64,000 nucleotides of DNA from Penelope pileata (taxonomy: Eukaryota > Chordata > Aves > Galliformes > Cracidae). Numbering within the stretch: position 1 is the first letter of the stretch; each line of letters starts with the position of its first letter. Shown here piece by piece: positions 50,901 to 62,100 of the stretch. A model generated the notes under the pieces. It was not told where the DNA came from. It searched no databases and saw only the letters and a program-made list of their open reading frames with translations. A program made the position numbers and the translations under genes. The stretch covers positions 951,426 through 1,015,425 of the forward strand of contig WBMW01003969.1 of the NCBI GenBank assembly GCA_013396635.1, in the 5' to 3' direction.

Positions 50901-52388
50901 CAGGATCCTCCAAAACAAATACTAGAACTAGCCCTGCTGAAAACTCAGGAATCTTGCAGAACCAAATGAGTTCAGATTCAACCTCCAAGTTCTGAGTTAA
51001 GCTTTCACTGGAGATTAACCCTAGGCTCAGGAGAAACATTATTCATTCAAGGAGGAGAAATAATGAGGGTGCCCTTCCTTAACCTTACAGTGTTTGCTGC
51101 ACATCAGTATGGTCACAGCTGAAGGACAACACCAGTGTTGCCATCATTTCAGGTTCTTCTAGACTTCAAACAAATAGCGAAAGAGAGCTGCTGAGGGTAG
51201 GATTTCGCCAAGACAGAAGCAGAGGACATCCCCTGCAAGGGCAAATCAGCCTCCTTTCAAGCTGAACATAGAAGCCTTTTCAAACACAGCTCCTTCACTG
51301 AAGACAGCTACATTAAAAACAGTTTTATTAATTTCCTTTTAGTTTTGCTATGATGAAAAGAGTGGCAGCGTAGGCATCAGCTACTACTTAGTTAAGAAAT
51401 GGGGCTTGTTCCTAAGTCACTGTCTTTGTATTCCTGATGGGACCAGAGACTACAGAGAAAGATTACCAATGTTTAAAACCTTGCTCAAAGCTTTCAGGCA
51501 CACAAAGGTCTGACTCTGTAGCCTTCTACTTTGCATGTCCTCACTTTACATCCCTTTCTCATCTCTTCTCTAGTGTACACCCATCACTTTGCTATGCTCT
51601 GAAGGAGGGCAGTTTACCTCAGCAGTGCTTTTCTCAGAAAGTGCAGGGCTGTCTTACCACACAGCTTTCATACTGAGCCTACCGCAGACACAGATGCTAC
51701 CTGATCACTCCTCAGAAGGCCCTAGGAGCTTCTGCACCTGCTGCGACAGAAGGCACACAAAGCTTTGTCGGGGAAAAAAATAAAAATAAAAAATGAAGTA
51801 AAACCATCAAGATTACTGCAATGGAGGGAGCAAGAATAACAGGAAATCAAAACCAGAAAGTTCCCTCCATGCATTGTTGCACCCAACTTCAAGGCCTTCC
51901 CATTTTCAGGTTTCTATTTCTGAATCTCCTCTAATGTTTTGGTCAGGGATATTTTCAGGAGAAGATAGGGAAGAAGAGAAGCATCCTACTCCATAAATCA
52001 AGTGGAATGAAAGCAAATAAGGAAGAGAATCCTCATTTCAACCATGATGAACGGGGACTTTAAAACAAATCCAAATTTTGTTCCCTTTTACATATTTTAC
52101 TGAGCTCCAGAGGCATACTTGCAACTTTAATTCCATACCCTAAGATATCTACCACAATCGTTGCAGATGGTATTAACTGAGAAGAGACTTCATTAAGTAA
52201 ATCTCAGAGTACACTTATTTAGTTTTAGGCCGTGTTACAAAACCACCTCGTGCTCATTTCTCAATATTTGAGGATTCGCTAAAGCAGTTTTGTTTTTGTT
52301 TTGGCACTAGCACTTCAGTAGATGAAGTAAAAGAGTTGCATGATGAATAATAATGAAACCCCTCAAACCAAAATTCTTTGTGTATCGA

Positions 52389-52403
52389 TTTTTTTTTTTT
52401 TTT
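52389..52403. repeat. Poly(T) run
   Basis: A run of 15 T in intron 2. Its complement could be a decayed poly(A) tail, but no retroposed body is recognisable next to it. Confidence 0.85.
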
Positions 52404-53514
52404 GAAGTGCTTTTGTGCTTGGAAGTAAGGACTATTAACATGCCACAGACAACTCCACATCCTCTGACTATTTTAAACGGTTTAGAAATACCGGATTCAT
52501 CCTGTTGCATGAACTGAAGACCAGAGTTCACATCTCAGTGTGAGCTGGAAGCAAAATCAGCCTGTACAAAGGAGTACGCTTGCTTGTTTCTACTGCTAAG
52601 CTCCTTCTATTGCTTGGCTAATATGTTTTATGCTATGCTTTGCGGCATATGTAAAGAGATGGGGCAGGGGGGAGGAGAAGAGAAGAGAAGGTTTATTCAA
52701 AGGAGACACCGCCAGCCAAATAAAACATGAATGCACTTCAGTCTCCTACTAGACACAGAGCTACAAGGAGACGGGCAAATATGACAGGCTCTTTAGGAGC
52801 CAAAGTTGGCAGACGTCATGGCCGCTTCCTTACACAACTTATTAAAAATACCCAGTATTATAGTTGAAGCACAGATTTGGCAGAGTACACGCCGCAGGAA
52901 GTATATGGCGCACAAGGCAACATCTAAATCCAAACATACCACCTATGCCCATTGTCAGAGCGCAGACTGCAGCCTTCCAGACATCCGCTAAGCCTAAGCA
53001 TTTTTTTCCTCGGGTCGTCATGCAGAGACACCCAAATGGACAGTGCTGTGTTACAGCCACAACCACTCCTACTACACAGAGAAAAAAATAAAGCAGAGCG
53101 CATTTTCTCTGCCCTAATATCAGAACAGAGAGACAGACACACGAGCTATAGTTATCGTCCTCCCTTGACAGTTGCTGGTTTGGCTCAATGAGGCTTACAG
53201 GGATTATGATAACTTTAAGCAGCAGCCGTTTGGCCCCTAGTCACCTCCCAAAATATTCTGTAAGACGACACACACAAACATCAGAAGATACATTACAGCT
53301 GCATTGTTTTTTTTTATTTTTTTAAAGCACTCAAAGCAGCCTACAACACCAACAATTGTTATTCACATGGGTGGCTTTTCGTGTGAATAAATGCTCTCAT
53401 TCATAAACCCTGCCTCGGTCTCAAGGCTCACTTCATTCTCCTCCTTCCATTAAGTCCTGCTTCCTTTCCTGGCACACTTCCCAGCTGTATTACTTCCCTA
53501 CACGACCATGCAGT

Positions 53515-53566
53515 CCAAAGTTGTATCCATATCCCTGACCAGGCCAAAGCTGTATCCATATCCACC
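53515..53566. repeat. Two-copy tandem duplication, unit about 30 bp
   Basis: CCAAAGTTGTATCCATATCC recurs 30 bp later as CCAAAGCTGTATCCATATCC, differing at one base. It is a local duplication in intron 2. Confidence 0.88.
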
Positions 53567-54024
53567 TTATCCCTCTCCCTTAAAGGCTTGGGATGCTTCA
53601 GAATTGAAATCCACTGTTATCAGTTATTAAAGCCATGGTCAGATGCAGTCAAACGCAGAAGATGGAAGATCCCAGAAGCTGAGGAGTGAGTTGGGAGCAG
53701 GTGGGAGAGAAGCTACAGAATATACGGCAAGCAGAAGACATGCCGTGGCATCCAGCTCAGCAACTCCATACGTAAGGTCTCTGGGCTGGGGACAGCTGTT
53801 ATTTCAAGGAGGTGAGCTGGCAGCCTACGAACATGGAAGGAGCTTATGGAGCTAACTCAGATACAACAGCTAATTTTGGCAACACTCCAACTAAGGGAAA
53901 CAACTATGCGCTTAAAATTTGAGAACTGGCCCGCATTCAAGATGTTATCAGAACGTGAGAGAAGTTTAGCTATGCAGTCATGAACTCCAAACATAGGAAA
54001 ACAGCATTTGAGCAAGCCTAGTAT

Positions 54025-54064
54025 TAAAAAAAATAAATAAAATATAATAATTTAAAAATTAAAT
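54025..54064. repeat. AT-rich low-complexity tract
   Basis: A stretch made only of A and T for about 40 bp, with AAATAAATAAAATATAATAA-type sequence. Confidence 0.8.
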
Positions 54065-55926
54065 ACGGCAGTACAATTATTTAGAGAAAGTTCTGAGAGT
54101 TACTGATTGAATTTTTTAGGAGACCTGATACCAAAACAAAGACAACTACCTCCTGTTCAAGAGAACACAGCCACAACTATGAATTTACAGCACATTTCAC
54201 TACACGCTCACGAGCACACTTTTTCTTTCACTGCAAACTACAAGGGGGAAAAAAAAGTCTGTGGGTGGAGAAAGTGCTTCTGGCTTAATTTTCTGTTTCA
54301 TTCAGGCTTTGATCACTATGTTTAGCACGTGAAAAATTCCTCAGTGAAATAGTGGGGAACTAAATAATGACCGACTCAAGATGCTTGGCTCATTTCTCTA
54401 AAGCACACAGCGTCAGCCATTCGATTCTTCATGTGTGACAGTTTTTGCTTTTATTCATATCCTTGAAACAAATTTAGAGATGTCACATTCCTTCCATTCT
54501 TCACCTATGATTTGAGAAGCTGCCTTGATTTCCTGTTGCAGCTGACACTGCCCTTTAAGTGAATGGAAACATTTGATGGAAACAGCATAGGCAAAGTCAG
54601 TCTTAATGCCAATGGGCCAAGAAAGTTTATCCTTGGGGAAGATCTGCGGCCAGAACAAGCCCCGGACAGTGGTGCCTGAAGCCTGGAGCTGCTCGTGAGG
54701 GAAGGTGAGAGTTGGTTCAGAGAAGTAGATTAACAGGTAAAACTCTTGTCAGGCTATTTATTTGTAGCTCAGACCTAAAAAAAAAAAAAGTTGTAGAACT
54801 ATGCATTTAAAAAAAGATCTCATACATTCCTTTAGACACAAAACACATAAACAGCTTCGCAGGCATCTCTGCTAGGTTTAACGGAGTGGATCCAACTATA
54901 TTCAGTGCCCTTCTGTACGATAGTATTATAAATACTGACAAACAAATACAAAACAGAAAAGTTTATTAAATCCTAACTCTAACTGCCCTCTCCCTCATAT
55001 CTTATGACTTGCATGTGACCTTCTCAGAATTTACTAAAAGCTTGTGCCAAGGAGTTCATGAAAACAGCACTGCTTGAAGAGCTCAAGATTCTCTTCCCGG
55101 GAACCTGACGAGCTTGCTCTGACCAGCACACACTAATTCTGCTTGTCCAAGGATCGCCAGAGAAGTCAGATGACTGAACCACCCCACACAAACAGGACTT
55201 CCGCATCGCCCTGCAGTTTCATAGAAAGACCAGCTCCTGTCACAATCCCCGGCTTGTTTCAGACAGACACTACCAAGTAATGCCCACAGCAGCCCCCACA
55301 AGGCACCAGTGGCACCATCCAGCTTAACTAGTGCCAAGAGAGGCAAGATGGCAGGAATGACCTAAATTCCTGTCTGTAATTTACGAGTCCCACCTGACTG
55401 CTGAACAGAGGTGTTAAGGTTCACCATGCTGGCTGTTCTCAGTTTTTACGATGCAAACTTAGATAAAGGGCACCAGGCTCACAGAAAATCTCTCAAGCAG
55501 GGGTAAGGGCACTGGATTGGGCAACAGGATGAGCTGGTTCAGTTCTTAAGACTCTGAACGATTTATTTTCTGTTGATTTAAGAGGTTACTGATCTCAGCT
55601 GTCTTCCCATGCCTCTGCCACAGCCTGATAAAATAAAAATCTGCTGCAGAAGATTAGGGCAGAGCTCGGGTAGATAACTTCTTACACTGTCCCAGTGCAA
55701 AACAGAGGAGATAATGACTCAGAGCCTGAAGGCTCTGCCACAGACATCCCAAGCAAGCCAGAACTGGTCATTCATGCAAGTCCTTCTGGGAAAGAGAAGG
55801 AACCGCATCCTTCCTCTCATTTGCTGGTCCTACTTAAACTTTACATCAGGAGAAGGCCTGCCTGGAGAAATACACGTTTTTGCACTGCTTAACAGAAGCT
55901 TAATGAGGCTGAGGAGAAAGGAAAAA

Positions 55927-55957
55927 ATAAAGAAAGAAAGAAAGAAAGGAAGGAAAA
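55927..55957. repeat. (AAAG)n microsatellite
   Basis: About five AAAG units are followed by GGAAGGAAAAA. It is a tetranucleotide repeat in intron 2 and probably polymorphic. Confidence 0.9.
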
Positions 55958-58405
55958 ACAACCATGCATTCATCGAATTTCCAAGTACACAACATAGTTT
56001 CAGTGCAACTGTAATTGCAAGCCTCCCCATACAGATGAAGTCACTTTATGCAGACATGCTGGGAAAGATAGGATTCTCCAGGACACACAAATTTGTATGA
56101 GAAGACACTGTTTCAAAATTGGTGCTGCATATGAAATACCTCTCAATTCAGGCACTCACACAAAAGATCTCACTTTCCATAGACTACAAGAAAATCAAAT
56201 TTTGAGCTAAATAAAAGGTAGGGGAGTTACTAGCGTAAGTGAAAACACAAACAGTTCTTAAAACTTTTTTGCAACCTGTGACCACAGTAACCCAACCCCA
56301 TGTCAGTTGTGAAGCGATAGGGGACAGAAATTGGGCATGAACAGCATGCCACTGGCCACATGGATGGCCAGGCAGGACCCAGCTATTTTAGCCATGCTTT
56401 GGCCCAGGTCCATGTCCCTGCTGCCATCTAACCTTACAGATCACAGCAGTGATACCTCAGAAAAAGGCACCCAGCACATGCTTCACTACTACGTTGGCGA
56501 GTGCCTGGCAAACACTGTACATGAAAGCAAGTATTTCTCTGCTGCATACAAATTACATGGGCCTTAGGGCACATAAACTTTGCCTGCTCAATAATTCACG
56601 GTTATTCAATGGGTTGAATCAATTTACAAACAAGCATTAAAGAATGTAACAACATTACTGGCTTCTCAGCTATGTGCTCATCCAAGTCTTACAAAAAACA
56701 ATAGGCTACTGCTGCACTATCTGAAATTATTTCAAAAATGTCCTCCTCTGGAAGTCTATGCGCTTGTTTAAATATATTTAAACATAATAATAAAGAAGAT
56801 TATGCAGTTGTTAGCGTGTACGTCACTAAATAAGAGCAATCACTGTCAACAGATTGGGAATATACCCCAGTTTTACCACTGATCTATCTGGGATTTTCAC
56901 CTGAGCATTTGTTTGTTCTGATGAAAAAAAATCAAGGCCAAAGAAACACCTATTTGGATAAATGCAAAATTCAGGTGTTATCAACGTGTGTAAGTGGTTC
57001 TCGAGGGACTGAAGAAGCAAGCTTTTCAAAAACAGTGCTTGCAAATAGAGGCCCACAGAGGGAAAGGCAGACAGCCACAGAAGAGAGGAATTCACTGGGA
57101 GAATGACCATGAACATCACCTTGAGTCAATCCTCACACCAGGGACAATAGCACTGCAAAGGATTTTGGGAGGTCATCTGTTCCACCATTGTCCCAAAGCA
57201 GCATGCTCCCAATATTTTGGTCAGAACCAGTTATATATACCCTATCAAAAGCTTTCAGCAATAAAGACGGGCATCTACTCCCGTGCTTCAGAATCTTTAA
57301 TAATAGGAAGCTTTCTTTACAAGAAACCTAACCTAGACTTCCTTTCCCACTGCAATTTAAATCTGTTATTACTGGCAGTATCCATACTGGATATACAAAA
57401 CAATTCCCTCCCTCTTAATGTTTTTTTAATATATTTACAGATTTTTGTGTACACTCAGCCCTCGTCTTCATACTAAACAATTCCTATCTTTTAACCTTTC
57501 CTCATCAGTTATGTTTTCTTGATCTCTAATCATTGCTCTGCTCTCGATTGACCTCAAATGATGAAAAGAACTCAGCTCCACAGGAAATCAGAAACCTTCC
57601 AGTTTCTGCACAGCCTCAGCACACTTCTTTATAATGATACCTAAAGACAGACGGAATTTTTCCCACTAAAAGAAATACACTTGTTGCTTATGCCTTCTAC
57701 TGAAAGTTATTTTCTCAACAGAAAAATAATTGGATTAGTTCAAGGAAATGACATCAGCTATTATCATACACTCCTCAGTCCCCCACCTTCATCCTCCCTG
57801 TGAAGGACTTTAATGATCACCTCGCAAAAACACCAACCGTGCAATGTCTGCTTGTGAGCAGTAGGGCTGCAGTCAGTTGACCGGGGACTGAATTTAAACG
57901 AGCTACAAAGTCACTTCTAGAGAAACAACTGGTCCAGGGACATTGTGCATCAGTTATTGTAAAAAGCACACTGATTAATTCGGAGGTTTTTCACTCCCTC
58001 CCCCACCCCACCCCAGTCAGGTACACTACAAACAAGAAAGCGTTAGCACCGTCATAGAAAAACACTTCCTCTAATTCCATTTTGCCAATCTAAATGCTTC
58101 AATAATCAAAAAAGTTTTGATTATGGACCCCAGTGCACCCCGGAGTGACAAAAACTTAAGTAATGGGAAAAAAGTATGTGAGAGAACAATTAAAGTGACT
58201 TAAGGAAATAAATGCCACTTCAAGCTACTCAGACTCTCATTCTTATGTGTGTTATGGACTTAGGGGCGTGGAGGGGAATTAGAGCCATTTCTCAGAGTAA
58301 ATTATTTGCAACAAGGCAAATAGCAGATTCCTAACTATACAACTCTCTTTTCCCACTTTATATCTTAAGATAAAAGTTATAAGCTTGACTTTTCCTTGTG
58401 CCAAG

Positions 58406-58442
58406 ATAAAAATAAAACATAAAAAAAATAATAAAAAAAAAA
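58406..58442. repeat. A-rich tract
   Basis: The sequence AAAAATAAAACATAAAAAAA continues into AATAATAAAAAAAAAA, 0.6 kb downstream of exon 2 in transcript direction. Confidence 0.8.
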
Positions 58443-59037
58443 GGCTTCACTTGCCAAACCGTAAGTCTACACCCAGCCTTCTTTCCTTTAGATTTTTGTT
58501 GCTTGGGGATTTCCAGGAGAAAGTGTTCTAACTTTTGCTACATGATTCTTGTTCTGTTTCATTCTACATTTGGCTACTATAATCTCACAGGAAATGTTCG
58601 AGATAAAGGAGAGGTTTGAACATCAGATGCCTGTCTGAATTAGTTGCAGCTGCATGACATAAAAAATCCCTAACTCCAGCCATCAGTATAGCAAATGCAA
58701 AACTCTATGCATAGATAGCTGCAAAATGGAGTTCAGAACTAAAAAGCTACGGGAAGCTCAAAACAAATACTGCAAAAAGAAAGCAGTGTTGGTTGTGCAT
58801 TCTTTGGGGAACAGTTTATACAGCTTGCTTTGGTGGAGATGGTTTCCCATACACACAGACAAGAATAACAGCACTAATACTTTTACCAATGCAGTGTTAT
58901 GAACTGGAAAAAGGATCATGCACACTCCCTCTCCCCCAAAAAAAGTGTCTAGAGAACATTACAAGTATAGTAAGCAGAAAAGTAGTCTAGAGTGATTAGA
59001 AGAGTTAACAGAACACATGTATACACGTATTTGTTAC

Positions 59038-59155
59038 CATAATGACTTCTCCACTATTTTGGTCCTGAAAACCTCCTCCTGGTCCAGGTTTACAGTACAG
59101 TAGCAATCCCTCATCTTGTTTGGCCCCGGATACGTAGGAAGATTTTTGGCTTCGC
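59038..59155 (-). CDS. RASA3: RASA3 coding exon 2 (N-terminal part of first C2 domain)
   Basis: This exon of 118 nt reads EAKNLPTYPGPNKMRDCYC, then TVNLDQEEVFRTKIVEKSL, ending in the first two bases (tg) of a Cys codon. It matches residues of about 20-58 of vertebrate RASA3 as I remember the protein. The acceptor is a T-rich tract ending in TTTAG (minus strand, AG at 59156-59157) and the donor is GTAACA (GT at 59036-59037). The leading gc completes a Gly codon begun in exon 1, so intron 1 is phase 1 and intron 2 is phase 2. RASA3 is a peripheral membrane GTPase-activating protein for Ras and Rap that binds IP4 and PIP2 through its PH/Btk module. The exon encodes the first strands of C2A, including the Asp of the DCYC segment at the position of a Ca2+-loop residue. 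RASA3 is generally regarded as not Ca2+-regulated, unlike RASA4 and RASAL1. RASA2 is the nearest alternative, but the residues fit RASA3 better. Confidence 0.96.
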
Positions 59156-62100
59156 CTAAAAACAAGAAAGAAAAACCAGGAGGATTATCTATTAAGAAGT
59201 TACTCATATATTAGTCAGCTATCAACTAGTGCAGCATCAGGAAAAAAGCTAAAGCGAAATGCTTCCCAAGCGATAAGTCTCCATGAAGGCAAGCAGCAGC
59301 ATTCTGTTTCCAAGGCAGCAGCTCCCGACCGCCATCAGGTTCAGAGCTCAGCAGTAGGATCAGCAACAATTCAGTTTGTTGCCTCCAATCTATTTACATG
59401 TATTTGGGTGCGTATTGCTTCCTTCCAAACTTTCGTTCCACAGTCCACCCATAAGATACCAGGAACACAATACAGCAGGCTAATAAACCTTCCCGATACA
59501 GCCTTTATCTTTTATCTTGAAGACATTATCAGAACCTAGCAAATGAGGACTGATCCCCAGCTGTATTGCTTGCCCAGATGCTGAGATGGCAAACAACCAC
59601 TTTAGTTAGAGCAAGCAGCCTCACACCACGCACTGGACTTCCAAGTGCTTGGATGAGGCAATCAGCACCCGAGAAGCTGCCTATGCTCCGCACACCAAGG
59701 TACAAGTCTTCATAATGAATGTTTGTTTCAAAACTGCAACAAGAAACATGCATGTATCCTACATTTAACAACAAAAAGAGGAGGAACTAAGGGTAAGTAA
59801 GAGACTACAAAACATACCAGCAGGAAACAAAAATAAAACGGGTTTGTCCTCTGGGTATCCAGTAATAACCAAAGCTGGGTATTAACTTTCCTTGACAGAC
59901 TGATGAGATCAAAACTGTCAGACAGGAAACTGGGTATTGCTCCCCAAGGCTTTGCTAAAGCACCTTAGCACTACCCAGATGAGTGTTTTTAATTCTGAGG
60001 ACAAAACCTAGAGATTAAGTCTACCATGAGCGTGGTCATGTCTACCTTCACTTTTTCAGTATCCTGAGATTACCAGCATATACCATGGGAACTATATTGT
60101 TTTCTCCTGGTAAAAATACAAGGAATAATAATAAAAATAAAAACAACCATAAAAAAGACAGAAGCAGAAGCACAGACCAAGGGAACAAAAGTTTGATTGC
60201 TAGTAGGGAAAGGAACCCTACATGACAACTACAACTTTTTATCAGATGTCTGCAATTTGGCTATAAAACATTTTATGAGACACGTGCCTTTCCCAGTCTC
60301 TGGCTCCCAAATAGCTTTACTATTAACAGAGCCATCTTGCATATTTCAAGCCTATCTTCGGTAAAAAATATCAAAGAACTACAGTAAAGAAATATTAAGG
60401 TAACGAGCACCTTCAGCTTTAAAGGAAAAGCATTAAGTGACACATATTTCCTATATTAATGCCTCACTCCGGTGTTCTTCCACAAAAATTCACTTTCAAC
60501 TCAGCTGATGCAACTTGCCAGCTTTCTTCCCATTTCCTTCAAAGCTGTGAGACGAGATATTAAAACAGCTGGCTCCACTGCCATTCACAGGTGAGGCTGG
60601 AACATCTGTTAGTGTACCCAGTGTAGCTTTAAACTAAGCTGAAGCGTTAGCAATGGTTTAACTGTGGCAGCTCTGGCCAAAACTGTATTGAAGATGACTG
60701 AGGGCTTGGACAACCAGCACTGAAATCTGCTCTGCTGTGGTAAAACTCCAACCTTTACTCTTCTCAATCCGAGTTCAAGCAAGTTCCAGACCAAATGTAC
60801 TAGCCTCTTGTAGGCCAAGCACTCTGCGCTTCTCTCCTCTCCCCAGGCAGCCAGATTTCTGTGTTTTCACACTAAAGCCACGTGAAACCAGCCACTTTTC
60901 TGGATGACTGGGTGAGCTCCCCAGGGAGAGCGCGTGGTGACAGGGAGAGTTTCAATAGACATGTGATCAGGAGGTCCTCCCCTGGGGCTGGCATGCTACT
61001 CTCACAGCTCTTCCAAGAAAAGGGCACATAACTTGTCAAGCTCAAAACTAAAGGAAAAAAATGCAATTCCCCTTTTTCTGCACTTTCCCCACTTCCCACT
61101 CCAATACAAACGCACATGCGAAACTACTTCTGGATTCCGTGTTCTGCATTTCCAGGCAGCTCCCTGATGTGCTCATCATCTAAGGGCTCGAAGCTAAGAC
61201 TTCATCTTGCCAGAGTGCTCTGTAAGAACCCTACTTTAAAACTCAATTCTCTTTGTTAGAAGACTTACAAAAGAAAACCCCACAGTATTAAAACCTAAAT
61301 GCAATGCAAAGGAGGACACCAGAGGCACCAGAAAACATCTACAGTCTGCAAAGCAAATGAAAGATTACCACCACAATATTAGAAAATGGGGCACACAGGG
61401 AAGAAGACAGAGAGATGATATTTTTCCAGTTTGAAGAAAGAAGTTACTGTAAAAGGCCTTGAAAAGCCACTGTGGCCAGAACAAGGGATTAATTGACCAG
61501 CCCAACATATTAATCACGCTACTGACCTGAGAAGGAGCTTGCAAAAAAGAAATGCAGTTTCTTCCCAACACTGACAGCAACCAAGGGCTGTTTAGATTCC
61601 TCTAGCACTGACTAGTTGAGAAAGAAAAATCTGTCAAGCTTTCATGCACAGCTAAAGATTCAACTCTCTAGCCAGACATTTTATGTCAACAAACGTGCTC
61701 TGTTAAAGCTTCAGTTGCTCTTCAGATTCCTCCAAGACAACAACGTTCCCTTTATAGCACTGCTTTGCTATCCTGCTACCCACAATGAAGCTGAACAGTT
61801 TGGTCAGTATTCTTGCTTCTGCTACTATTGAAACGAAAAAAATAAAAAAAAGCCCAAAACACTAGATACAGTCATGCATCATTTCTGTATTTCCTACTAC
61901 CAGACCAAGTAACTTGGGCAAGGATTCCGTAGTTTAACCTATCTGTAGAGTGTAGGCATTTCCATCAGGAGAATTTTCAAGACACAGCTCCACTCTTTTT
62001 TCTTCTCTGTATCCGTGAGGCTCCAGCATGCCAGAGACTTCAGAGAGTGTGCAGACAAAAGGTCAAAACGCTCACCTCAAAGACCTTCTGTTATCCACTT

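Larger units (their letters stand above)
47861..59037. other. RASA3 intron 2
   Basis: This is a phase-2 intron of 11.2 kb. I recognise no gene and no transposon by eye. It contains the TG/T-rich acceptor tract for exon 3, a T-run (52389-52403), a mixed T-run (53306-53323), a tandem duplication (53515-53566), AT-rich and A-rich tracts (54025-54064, 58406-58442) and an (AAAG)n microsatellite (55927-55957). The longest chance open frame (56994-57476, plus) has no family resemblance. Older degraded repeats may be present but cannot be named. Confidence 0.72.

Noticed and set aside
56994..57476. Plus-strand open frame of 160 codons in intron 2
   Set aside because: It is the longest frame outside repeats, but it shows no recognisable domain, has no splice or promoter context and can occur by chance in AT-rich DNA.
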